This document shows positions 9,731-16,629 of a stretch of 29,610 nucleotides of DNA, in pieces. Position 1 is the first letter of the stretch; each line of letters begins with the position of its first letter. This DNA is from DASQHM01 sp035632095 (lineage in GTDB: Bacteria; Pseudomonadota; Alphaproteobacteria; Ferrovibrionales; Ferrovibrionaceae). Location of the stretch: contig DASQHM010000138.1 in the NCBI GenBank assembly GCA_035632095.1, forward strand, positions 1 to 29,610, written 5' to 3'. The notes beneath the pieces were generated by a model, which had not been told where the DNA came from, ran no database searches, and saw only the letters and a program-made list of their open reading frames with translations. A program made the translations under genes and the position numbers.

Positions 9731-10471
9731 ATGAGCGGACGCCTGTCGGGCAAGACGGCGCTGGTGACGGCCGCGGCGCAGGGTATCGGCCATGCGACCG
9801 CGCGGGCCTTCGCCGCCGAGGGGGCCAAGGTCTTCGCGACCGACATCGACTTGGCGAAGCTTTCCGCACTCGACGGCACCAAAGGCATTTCGACGAGCAG
9901 GCTCGATGCGCTTGATCCGGCGGCTATCGCGGCCGCGCCGAAGACCTACGGGACGCTCGACATCTTGTTCAACTGCGCCGGCTTCGTGCATCACGGCACG
10001 GTGCTGGAGGCGACCGAAGAGCAATGGGCGCGCGCGTTCGACCTCAATGTCCGCAGCATGTTCCGCAGCATCAAAGCGTTCTTGCCGGGCATGCTCGCCA
10101 AGGGCGGCGGATCGATCGTCAATGTCGCGTCGGTAGCGTCGAGCGTGCGCGGCTTTCCCAATCGCTTCATCTACGGCGCGACGAAAGCGGCCGTCATCGG
10201 GTTGACCAAATCGGTTGCCGCGGATTTCGTCGGCAAAGGCATCCGCTGCAACGCGATATGCCCCGGAACCGTCCAGACGCCGTCGCTCAATGACCGGATC
10301 AACGCCACGGCCGATCCGGTGCAGGCGCGCAAGGACTTCATCGCCCGCCAACCCATGGGGCGTCTCGGCGAGCCGGAGGAAATCGCCAAACTGGTGGTCT
10401 ATCTCGCTTCCGATGAGTCCGTGTTCGTCACCGGCCAGGCGCTGTCCATCGACGGCGGCATCACGATCTGA
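9731..10471 (+). CDS. SDR oxidoreductase, probable 2-keto-3-deoxy-L-fuconate dehydrogenase (DHRS6/BDH2-like)
   Basis: Short-chain dehydrogenase of 246 aa. Cofactor site TAAAQGIG (13-20) is followed by Asp38/Asp40 after beta-2, which favours NAD+. The active site has Tyr148 and Lys152 (YGATK) with Ser in NVASVASS. The segments NRFIYGATKAAVIGLTKSVA and RCNAICPGTV strongly recall human DHRS6/BDH2 and its bacterial relatives that oxidise 2-keto-3-deoxy-L-fuconate at C4. The start has GGGGAGG upstream. An FAH-family hydrolase starts 40 bp downstream and would act on the diketo product. A 3-hydroxybutyrate-dehydrogenase-like activity is the main alternative. The neighbouring dehydratase and hydrolase favour the sugar-acid role. 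Confidence 0.82.
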   Translation: MSGRLSGKTALVTAAAQGIGHATARAFAAEGAKVFATDIDLAKLSALDGTKGISTSRLDALDPAAIAAAPKTYGTLDILFNCAGFVHHGTVLEATEEQWARAFDLNVRSMFRSIKAFLPGMLAKGGGSIVNVASVASSVRGFPNRFIYGATKAAVIGLTKSVAADFVGKGIRCNAICPGTVQTPSLNDRINATADPVQARKDFIARQPMGRLGEPEEIAKLVVYLASDESVFVTGQALSIDGGITI

Positions 10472-10511
10472 TCACCGAAAACAAACAAACACACCGCACG
10501 GAGGAAGTGCC

Positions 10512-11360
10512 ATGAAGTTGCTGCGTTACGGACGGCCCGGCCAGGAAAAGCCCGGGTTGGTCGACGAGGACGGGCGTATCCGCGACCTGAGCAAGATCAT
10601 CAAGGACATCACGCCGGACACGCTGGCGCCGGGGCAGCTCGCCAAGCTTAAGAAGGTGAAAATCGACAAACTGCCGAAGGTGTCCGGCAAACCGCGCATT
10701 GGCGTGCCGATTAAGGGTATCCGCAAGTACGTCGCCATCGGCCTGAACTACGCCGACCATGCGAAGGAAGCGGGCATGCAGATTCCCGCGGAGCCGATCG
10801 TGTTCCTCAAGGCGACGACCTGCATTGTCGGGCCGAACGATACGGTGATGCTCCCGAAAGGTTCCAAGAAGGGCGATTGGGAGGTCGAACTCGGTGTCGT
10901 CATCGGCCGCACCGCCCGTTACGTCGACGAAGCCAAGGCGCTCGACTACGTGGCCGGCTACTGCACCTGCAACGACGTGTCCGAGCGTGAGTTCCAGCTC
11001 GAACGCGGCGGCCAGTGGGTGAAGGGGAAGAGCGCCGATACCTTCGGCCCGATCGGCCCGTGGCTCGTCACCAAGGACGAGATCAAGGATCCGCAGAAAT
11101 TGCGGCTGTGGCTCGATCTCAACGGCAAGCGGGTGCAGAACGGCAGTACGGCGACCATGATCTTCGGTGTCGCGCACCTGGTGAGCTACGTGAGCCGCTT
11201 CATGACCCTGGAGCCGGGCGATGTCATCACGACAGGCACGCCGCCAGGCGTGGGTTCCGGGATGAAGCCGCAGGTCTTCCTCAAGCCGGGCGACGTCATG
11301 CGCCTCGGCGTGGATGGCCTTGGCGAGCAGATGCAGCGCGTTGTGGCTCACAAGGGCTGA
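10512..11360 (+). CDS. Fumarylacetoacetate hydrolase family protein, probable 2,4-diketo-3-deoxy-L-fuconate/rhamnonate hydrolase
   Basis: FAH-superfamily C-C hydrolase of 282 aa. It has the metal-binding acidic residues Glu124 and Glu126 (DWEVELGVVIG) and Asp155 (CNDVSER), plus the GKSADTFGPIGPW loop and TTGTPPGVG. The N-terminus MKLLRYG-x-PGQEKPGL is characteristic of hydrolases that split 2,4-diketo-3-deoxy-L-rhamnonate or -fuconate into pyruvate and L-lactate. The upstream SDR would make exactly that substrate. GAGGAAG lies upstream of the ATG at 10512. The two genes form an operon, closed by a hairpin terminator. A 5-oxopent-3-ene-type or acylpyruvase activity cannot be excluded from sequence alone. 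Confidence 0.86.
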   Translation: MKLLRYGRPGQEKPGLVDEDGRIRDLSKIIKDITPDTLAPGQLAKLKKVKIDKLPKVSGKPRIGVPIKGIRKYVAIGLNYADHAKEAGMQIPAEPIVFLKATTCIVGPNDTVMLPKGSKKGDWEVELGVVIGRTARYVDEAKALDYVAGYCTCNDVSEREFQLERGGQWVKGKSADTFGPIGPWLVTKDEIKDPQKLRLWLDLNGKRVQNGSTATMIFGVAHLVSYVSRFMTLEPGDVITTGTPPGVGSGMKPQVFLKPGDVMRLGVDGLGEQMQRVVAHKG

Positions 11361-11387
11361 GCGCCAAACCGTTGGCGGTGCGGACGG

Positions 11388-11425
11388 GAGCGGGAGGGGA
11401 AAGAACCCCTTCCGCTCGCGGCTTT
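11388..11425 (+). terminator. Rho-independent terminator after the FAH hydrolase
   Basis: GAGCGGGAGGGG (11388-11399) pairs with CCCCTTCCGCTC (11406-11417) to give a 12-bp stem with one G-U pair and a 6-nt loop. A short T-run (CTTTT) follows within 8 nt. It sits 27 bp after the stop codon and separates the sugar-acid operon from the iron cassette. Confidence 0.75.
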
Positions 11426-11454
11426 TCGGGGCTCGGGCTAGGCAAAAAAATCAC

Positions 11455-11483
11455 TTGCAGATGAGAATGAGTCGCAATATGTA
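11455..11483 (+). promoter_or_regulatory. Sigma70-like promoter of the iron-uptake cassette
   Basis: A -35 element TTGCAG (11455-11460) and a -10 element TATGTA (11478-11483) are separated by 17 bp. A Fur-like box fills the spacer, so repressor binding would block RNA polymerase. Initiation would fall near 11490, leaving a short leader before the gene at 11532. Confidence 0.5.
11462..11476. promoter_or_regulatory. Fur-like box 1
   Basis: TGAGAAT-G-AGTCGCA fits the 7-1-7 Fur pattern, with arms matching at 5 of 7 positions. It shares GAAT-R-AGTCGCAAT with the box at 12424. It lies between the -35 and -10 elements of the cassette promoter. Confidence 0.65.
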
Positions 11484-11495
11484 AGGCGGACTAAC

Positions 11496-11510
11496 TGAGA
11501 GTCATTCGCA
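11496..11510. promoter_or_regulatory. Fur-like box 2
   Basis: TGAGAGT-C-ATTCGCA is a second 7-1-7 site, 34 bp from box 1, on or just after the predicted transcription start. Its reverse complement has the same TGCGAAT half-site as the box at 12424. Paired boxes are common at tightly iron-repressed genes. Confidence 0.6.
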
Positions 11511-11531
11511 TTAGCAGGACATGGGCGGGCT

Positions 11532-12320
11532 ATGGGGCTGGGTCGGTTCCTCGGGAGAGGATCTTGGGTAAGCAGATCTGCGCTGGGCGCCATGTTCAGT
11601 TTGCCTCTCATCGTCGCCGCGAATTCGCCGGCGCTGGCCGATTTCAAGGTCCGCTATCCGACGGTGGTCGAGCGAGAGCTCGAGATTGAAAGCTATTCCG
11701 ACCGGTCGTTCGACGGGCGCGCCACCAAGAGCAATGCCCAGAGCCATAATTTCGAGGTTGGATATGGCGTCACCGGCTGGTGGCAGCCCGAGCTGGAAGT
11801 GGAGCTGGCGAAGGAGCCGCAGGGGGATCTGAAATACAACGCGCTGACGCTCGAAAACAGATTCCAGCTCCTGCCGCAAGGCGAATACTGGCTCGATCTC
11901 GGTGTTTTTGCCGAGTATTCCCGCGCCCGCCTGCATGACGCTCCGGATGAGATGACCATCGGGCCGCTGGCGCAAAAGCAGTTCGGCAACACATTGCACA
12001 CGCTGAACCTTCTGTTCACGCGCCAGGTCGGGCAGAGCCGCGAGAACGGCACCTTTTTCCAGTACGCCTGGCAATCGAAATGGCTCTGGAAGCCGCAGCT
12101 GGAGCCGGGCTTCGAGGTGTTCGGCGACCCTGGCAAGCTCGGGCACTTCGGCAAGGCCTCCGATCAAGACCACCGCATCGGTCCGTCGCTTTCCGGCGGA
12201 TTTCTGCTGCCCCAGGGAAGCGGCAAACTGAAATACGAGGTCGGCTACTTGATCGGCGTGACTGATGCCGCCGCCAGCGGCGTCGCCAAGCTCCAACTGG
12301 AATATGAGCTGTTCTTTTAA
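11532..12320 (+). CDS. Predicted outer-membrane beta-barrel protein of an iron-uptake cassette
   Basis: I do not recognise a named family. The product (262 aa) has a Sec signal peptide ending near SPALA, and the ATG at 11592, just before the hydrophobic core (MFSLPLIVAANSPALA), is an alternative start. The mature part is rich in alternating polar and aromatic strands (ELEVELAKEPQGDLKYNALTLENRF, KLQLEYELFF). It ends in Phe, the usual C-terminal signal for beta-barrel insertion by BAM, and has no hydrophobic helix after the signal. Two Fur-like boxes precede it, and cupredoxin and FTR1 genes follow on the same strand. A role in getting iron, or copper for the cupredoxin, across the outer membrane is plausible but inferred. 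It is far too short for a TonB-dependent receptor and shows no plug domain. A 177-bp gap with its own Fur box separates it from the next gene. Confidence 0.75.
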   Translation: MGLGRFLGRGSWVSRSALGAMFSLPLIVAANSPALADFKVRYPTVVERELEIESYSDRSFDGRATKSNAQSHNFEVGYGVTGWWQPELEVELAKEPQGDLKYNALTLENRFQLLPQGEYWLDLGVFAEYSRARLHDAPDEMTIGPLAQKQFGNTLHTLNLLFTRQVGQSRENGTFFQYAWQSKWLWKPQLEPGFEVFGDPGKLGHFGKASDQDHRIGPSLSGGFLLPQGSGKLKYEVGYLIGVTDAAASGVAKLQLEYELFF

Positions 12321-12423
12321 GGCTTTATGGCGTGGGAGCGGATCAGCCATGCGTGAGACAATAGGCGTAGGACCTTGCGGGACTTGCCGCTACCCCCGAT
12401 TTGTCCTAAGAGTTAAGTGAGTT

Positions 12424-12438
12424 TGCGAATAAGTCGCA
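12424..12438. promoter_or_regulatory. Fur-like box 3, upstream of cupredoxin-FTR1
   Basis: TGCGAAT-A-AGTCGCA is the best of the three boxes, with arms matching at 6 of 7. It extends to a perfect TTGCGA/TCGCAA repeat. It lies 59 bp before the cupredoxin start, which suggests a second iron-controlled promoter inside the cassette. I did not find a convincing -10 element. Confidence 0.65.
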
Positions 12439-12497
12439 ATCACAAACTTTGAACCAATTTGAGTAGACCCGCGGTCTTAAGGTCATCGAGGTGCGCT

Positions 12498-12836
12498 ATG
12501 CGTCCTTTGGGTTTGGGCTTGGCGGCGGTGTTGGCGGCCGTGTTCTTGGCCGGTGCCCGGGCTGGCGCGGTAGAGGAATCGCGCGCACTCACCATCAAGG
12601 ACCATCGCTTTGATCCAGCGGTGCTTGAAGTGCCGGCAGGCGTCAAAGTGAAACTGACGGTGAGGAACCTCGATTCCACGCCGGAAGAATTCGACAGCCA
12701 CGCCCTGAACCGGGAAAAGGTCATCTCCGGCGGCGGCGAGGCGCAGATTTGGATCGGCCCTCTTGACGCCGGTTCCTACGACTTCATGGGCGAGTACCAC
12801 GCTGACACCGCCCTCGGCAAAGTCATCGCGAAGTAG
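12498..12836 (+). CDS. Periplasmic cupredoxin-like protein of FTR1 system
   Basis: Small exported protein, 112 aa, with a signal peptide (residues 1-24) and a single cupredoxin-type beta-sandwich (TIKDHRFDPAVLEVPAGVKVKLTVRNLDSTP is typical of Cupredoxin_1). Proteins of this kind work with FTR1 permeases, for example FtrB in FtrABCD and the N-terminal domain of EfeO, probably oxidising or handing over iron. The usual copper-binding Cys is absent. The loop has His68, then Met97, Glu99 and His101 in DFMGEYH, so metal binding would differ from blue copper sites. The ATG at 12498 is chosen because GAGGTG sits about 5 nt upstream and a signal peptide begins there. An upstream in-frame ATG at 12459 is less likely. 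FTR1 follows after 15 bp. Confidence 0.82.
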   Translation: MRPLGLGLAAVLAAVFLAGARAGAVEESRALTIKDHRFDPAVLEVPAGVKVKLTVRNLDSTPEEFDSHALNREKVISGGGEAQIWIGPLDAGSYDFMGEYHADTALGKVIAK

Positions 12837-12851
12837 CGGAAGGCGGCGCTC

Positions 12852-13691
12852 ATGCTTGCCACGACCATCATCGTTTTTCGCGAGGTCCTCGAGGCGGCGC
12901 TGATCGTCGGCATCGTTCTCGCCGCGTCGAAGGGCGTCGCGGGACGGAGCGTTTGGGTCGGCGCTGGCGTCGCCTGCGGCGTCCTGGCCGCCGGCGCGGT
13001 TGCGCTCTTTGCCGGCGCATTGTCGGAACTGGCGCAAGGCATGGGCCAGGAACTGTTCAACGCCTGCATTCTTTTCGCCGCGGTGCTGATGCTGTCTTGG
13101 CACGTTGTCTGGATGGGCCGTCACGGCCGCGAAATGGCGCGAGAGGTCGGCGCCGTCGGCCGGGCGGTCGCGGGCGGCGCCAGGCCGCTCTACGTCCTTG
13201 CGGTCGTCGTCGGCATTGCAGTCCTGCGCGAAGGTTCGGAAGTCGTCCTGTTCCTCTACGGCATCGCCGCGCAGGGCGATACCGGGGCGCTGGCGCAATT
13301 GGCCGGCGGTGCGCTCGGTCTCGCAGCCGGGATCGCCGTCGGCGGAGCCATGTATTTCGGCCTGCTGACGATCCCGCAGCGGCACCTTTTCTCGGCCACC
13401 AACGGGCTCATCGTCTTGCTTGCCGCCGGCATGGCGGCACAAGCCGCGGACTTCCTGGTTCAGGCCGATGTGCTGCCGGCGCTGGGGCAACAAGTCTGGG
13501 ATACGTCGTGGCTGCTGTCGGACAAGTCGATCTTCGGCCGCGTGCTGCACACGCTGATCGGCTACGTGGATCGCCCTTCGGGCATTCAGTTGACGGTGTA
13601 TTTCGCGACCATCGCGATCATCGCGACGCTATCCAAGCTGGCCGGACACGCGCCGCAAAACCGCGCCGCCCGCCCGTCGCCCGCGGAATGA
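12852..13691 (+). CDS. FTR1-family high-affinity iron permease
   Basis: Inner-membrane iron permease, 279 aa, with about seven hydrophobic segments. The two iron-binding REXXE motifs are present: REVLE at residues 10-14 in the first helix and REGSE at 126-130 in the fourth. It is the transport step of EfeU/FtrC-type systems, usually working with a periplasmic cupredoxin, and here the cupredoxin gene ends 15 bp upstream. GGAAGG precedes the ATG. EfeB- or FtrD-like partners (a peroxidase or a ferredoxin-like membrane protein) are not found next to it. The source of electrons or oxidation is therefore open. The gene ends 1 bp from the stop codon of a convergent SDR gene. Confidence 0.93.
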   Translation: MLATTIIVFREVLEAALIVGIVLAASKGVAGRSVWVGAGVACGVLAAGAVALFAGALSELAQGMGQELFNACILFAAVLMLSWHVVWMGRHGREMAREVGAVGRAVAGGARPLYVLAVVVGIAVLREGSEVVLFLYGIAAQGDTGALAQLAGGALGLAAGIAVGGAMYFGLLTIPQRHLFSATNGLIVLLAAGMAAQAADFLVQADVLPALGQQVWDTSWLLSDKSIFGRVLHTLIGYVDRPSGIQLTVYFATIAIIATLSKLAGHAPQNRAARPSPAE

Positions 13692-13692
13692 C

Positions 13693-14445
13693 CTAGTACG
13701 TCGCCCGCCCGCCGGAGATGTCGAAGACGCCGCCGGTCGTGAACGAGCACTCGTCGGACGCCAGCCACGCGGCCATCGCGGCAATCTCCGTGGTCTCGAC
13801 GAAGCGGTTCATCGGAATCTTCGACAGCATGTATTGAATGTGCTGCTCGGTCATCTGCTTGAATATGTCGGTCTTCGCCGCCGCCGGCGTGATGCAGTTC
13901 ACCAATATTCCGCGGGTGGCAAGCTCCTTGCCGAGCGATTTGGTCAGCGCGATCACGCCCGCCTTCGAAGCGCTATAGGCCGAGGCATTGGGGTTGCCCT
14001 CCTTGCCGGCGACGGATGCGATGTTGACGATGCGGCCATAGCCCTTTTCCAGCATCATCGGCACGATGGCGCGGCAACACGTGTAGACCCCGATCAGGTT
14101 GATCTCGATGACCTTGCGCCAGTCCGCCGGATCGTACTCCCATGTGGAGGCGTTCGGTCCGGCGATGCCGGCGTTGTTCACCAGAATGTCGATGCCGCCG
14201 AGCTTGGCGCGCGTCGACGCCGCCGCATGGGCAATACTTGCGGGCTGCGTAACGTCGGCGGCTTCGGCGACGATCCGGCCGGCGCCGGCCAACGACGCAA
14301 CGGCCTTCTGCAACGCCGCCTGGTCCACGTCCCAGATCGCAACGGCGGCGCCCGATGCCGCGAACCGCTCGGCGATGGAAAAGCCGATCCCGCGCGCCCC
14401 GCCGGTCACCACGGCGGCCCGGCCTTTAAGATCGATATTGCCCAT
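13693..14445 (-). CDS. SDR oxidoreductase, possibly 2-keto-3-deoxy-sugar-acid dehydrogenase
   Basis: Classical short-chain dehydrogenase of 250 aa. TGGARGIG (14-21) binds the cofactor, Asp39 after beta-2 (WDVD) favours NAD+, and Ser144, Tyr157 and Lys161 (YSASK) form the active site. The C-terminal ending VFDISGGRATY and the segments GKEGNPNASAYSASK and NCITPAAAKT resemble SDRs I associate with 2-keto-3-deoxy-L-rhamnonate dehydrogenase (LRA5-type). A general 3-oxoacyl reductase label would be the fallback. AAGGAG upstream supports the start at 14445. It stands alone on the reverse strand, between the iron cassette and the acyl-CoA genes. It could belong functionally with the sugar-acid genes at 8102-11360, which is a guess. 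Confidence 0.8.
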   Translation of the reverse strand: MGNIDLKGRAAVVTGGARGIGFSIAERFAASGAAVAIWDVDQAALQKAVASLAGAGRIVAEAADVTQPASIAHAAASTRAKLGGIDILVNNAGIAGPNASTWEYDPADWRKVIEINLIGVYTCCRAIVPMMLEKGYGRIVNIASVAGKEGNPNASAYSASKAGVIALTKSLGKELATRGILVNCITPAAAKTDIFKQMTEQHIQYMLSKIPMNRFVETTEIAAMAAWLASDECSFTTGGVFDISGGRATY

Positions 14446-14579
14446 GGCAGTGGCTCCTTAAATGTCTTCGCGGCAGGTTCGTCCGGACGCTAGCATGCCG
14501 GTTCGATCCCCGTGAACAAGGTTTGACGCAGGCTCCGGCCCGCGCGACCATGACGCCGTATTCGTAGAGGGAGGGTCAG

Positions 14580-15011
14580 ATGGCGCTGAAAAAGGGCATT
14601 AAACAATTGGTCGATGAGGCGAGCGCCGACATCGAGACTGTGCCGATCGCCGAGGCGCTGAAACTGCACGGGCGGCCCGATGTGGTCTTTGTCGATCTTC
14701 GCGACGTGCGCGAGCTCGAGCGCGAGGGAACGATTCCGGGCGCCTTTCATGCGCCGCGCGGCATGCTCGAATTCTGGGTCGATCCGGACAGCCCGTACTT
14801 CAAGCCGATCTTCGGCGAAGGCAAGCGCTACCTCTTTTACTGCGCCAGCGCCTGGCGTTCGGCGCTCGCGACCAAGGCGGTTCAGGAAATGGGCCTGCCG
14901 AAGGTGGCGCATATCGAAGGCGGCTTCACCGGATGGCGCAAGGCCGGCGGCCCCGTCGTGCCGCGCGAGCACAAGAGCGAGCACAAGCCCGACGCCGCGA
15001 AGAAGGCGTGA
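14580..15011 (+). CDS. Rhodanese-like domain protein
   Basis: Single-domain rhodanese of 143 aa, probably cytoplasmic because no signal peptide is visible. The catalytic Cys88 sits in YCASAWRSA, the expected six-residue active loop, after DLRDVREL and before GGFTGWRKAGGP, all hallmarks of the family. Such proteins move sulfane sulfur or act as sulfur-carrier helpers. The tail after residue 125 is Lys/Glu-rich and probably flexible. GAGGGAGGG upstream fits the start. It leads a forward run of acyl-CoA genes, with a 48-bp gap to the synthetase. The substrate and the reason for this pairing are unknown. Confidence 0.88.
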   Translation: MALKKGIKQLVDEASADIETVPIAEALKLHGRPDVVFVDLRDVRELEREGTIPGAFHAPRGMLEFWVDPDSPYFKPIFGEGKRYLFYCASAWRSALATKAVQEMGLPKVAHIEGGFTGWRKAGGPVVPREHKSEHKPDAAKKA

Positions 15012-15059
15012 TCGCCGGATTGCCAAGGAAAAGCATGCATCGAGTCGAGGAGACTACGC

Positions 15060-16628
15060 GTGGCTAGCGCTGACTTAATGCCGACGGTCGCCGACGTTGC
15101 CCGTCATCACGGCCGAACCAGGCCGGAGCGGCTGGCAATTCATTTCCACGGGCGCAACATCACCTATGGAGAGCTCGACCGGAAATCCAATCAGGTCGCA
15201 AACGCATTGATTGCGGCCGGCATCAAACCGCAAGCGCGCATCGCGATCCTTTCCAAGAACAGCCCGGAATTCTTCGATCTCTGGTTCGGCGCGACCAAAG
15301 CCGATGCTGTGCTGGTGCCGGTGAACTTTCGCCTCGCAGGCCCGGAGATCGCGTATGTGGTCAACGACGCGAAAGCCGAAATTCTCTTCGTCGGCGCCGA
15401 CTTCTATTCGCAGGTCGAGGGCATTCGAGGCCAATTGAAGACAGTGCGTGAAATCGTGGCGCTCGACGGCGCGCACGCCGATTGGCCGACGTTCTCGGAG
15501 TGGTGCGCGAGGCAAGAAACTTCGGATCCGGATTTGCCGCTCGACCCGAAGCACTGCGCCATCCAGATGTACACCAGCGGCACGACGGGTCACCCCAAGG
15601 GTGCGCAGATAAGCCATCACAATCTGATGGCGCTGTTGCCGAGCGCGTTGGAGCAGTGGGGCAACTGGCACGACAAGGATGTGAGCCTAGTGTGCATGCC
15701 GCTGTTTCATATCGGCGGCAGCGGTTGGGGTTTGGTCGGCCTGTTCAAAGGCGTCGTCAATATCCTGACCAGGGATTTCGAGCCGGTGGCGATCCTGCGG
15801 ATGATCCCCGAGCACCGCATCAGCAAGATCCTGTTCGTGCCCGCCATGATGCTGTTCCTGCTCCAGGTGCCGCAATGCCGCGACACCGACTTCTCGTCGC
15901 TGGAATTGATCGTCTACGGCGCCTCGCCGGCGCCGCTCGACCTGTTGCGCAACGCCGTCAAGGTCTTCGGCTGCGGTCTGGCGCAGGTCTATGGCCTCAC
16001 CGAGACGACGGGCGCCATAACCTATCTCGGCCCCGAAGACCACGGCGAACACGCCGTCGAGCGCATGAAGTCCTGCGGCAAGCCCATGGGCGGCGTCGAA
16101 CTCAAAGTGGTGGACGCGCGCGGCAGGGAAGTGCCCGCCGGCGAAGTCGGAGAAATCGTGTGCCGCACGCCGCAGGTCATGCTGGGCTATTGGAACCTGC
16201 CGCAGGAGAGCGCCAGAGCCGTCCGCGACGGCTGGTTCTACTCGGGTGACGCCGGATATCTGGACAAGGACGGATATCTGTTCATTTACGACCGCGTGAA
16301 AGACATGATCGTATCCGGCGGCGAAAACATCTATCCGGCCGAGGTCGAGAGTGCGCTCTTCGGGCATCCGGCGATCGCCGACGTCGCCGTCATCGGCGTG
16401 CCCGATCCGCGATGGGGTGAGGCGGTCAAGGCCATCGTCGTGAAAAAGCCGGGCGCGGAGGTTTCGGTCAAGGAGCTGATCGATTTCGCGCGCGAGCGCA
16501 TCGCCGGATACAAGGTGCCGCGCTCGGTGGATTTCATGGACGCGCTTCCGCGCAATCCGTCCGGCAAGATCCTGAAGCGCGAATTGCGCAAACCCTATTG
16601 GGCGAACCGTGAAAGACAGGTGAATTGA
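15060..16628 (+). CDS. Acyl-CoA synthetase (AMP-dependent, fatty-acyl type)
   Basis: ANL-superfamily ligase of 522 aa that joins a carboxylic acid to CoA through an acyl-adenylate. The motifs are in order: P-loop YTSGTTGHPKGAQ (171-183), the A5 motif YGLTETTG, the A7 motif FYSGDAGYLDKDGY, the hinge region DRVKDMIVSGGENIYP, and the catalytic Lys503 in NPSGKILKREL. The start is the GTG at 15060, supported by GAGGAG 7 nt upstream. An ATG at 15078 is the alternative. The CaiB/BaiF racemase gene begins 1 bp after the stop, so the two act together. A branched-chain or 2-methyl fatty acid or a sterol side chain is a sensible substrate guess. Confidence 0.93.
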   Translation: MASADLMPTVADVARHHGRTRPERLAIHFHGRNITYGELDRKSNQVANALIAAGIKPQARIAILSKNSPEFFDLWFGATKADAVLVPVNFRLAGPEIAYVVNDAKAEILFVGADFYSQVEGIRGQLKTVREIVALDGAHADWPTFSEWCARQETSDPDLPLDPKHCAIQMYTSGTTGHPKGAQISHHNLMALLPSALEQWGNWHDKDVSLVCMPLFHIGGSGWGLVGLFKGVVNILTRDFEPVAILRMIPEHRISKILFVPAMMLFLLQVPQCRDTDFSSLELIVYGASPAPLDLLRNAVKVFGCGLAQVYGLTETTGAITYLGPEDHGEHAVERMKSCGKPMGGVELKVVDARGREVPAGEVGEIVCRTPQVMLGYWNLPQESARAVRDGWFYSGDAGYLDKDGYLFIYDRVKDMIVSGGENIYPAEVESALFGHPAIADVAVIGVPDPRWGEAVKAIVVKKPGAEVSVKELIDFARERIAGYKVPRSVDFMDALPRNPSGKILKRELRKPYWANRERQVN

Positions 16629-16629
16629 C

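Noticed and set aside
9620..10351. N-terminal extension of the dehydratase gene up to 10351
   Set aside because: It would run through the oppositely oriented SDR gene, and GAGGAGG places the start at 9619.
11532..12320. TonB-dependent receptor
   Set aside because: At 262 aa it is far too short, and no plug domain or TonB box is visible.
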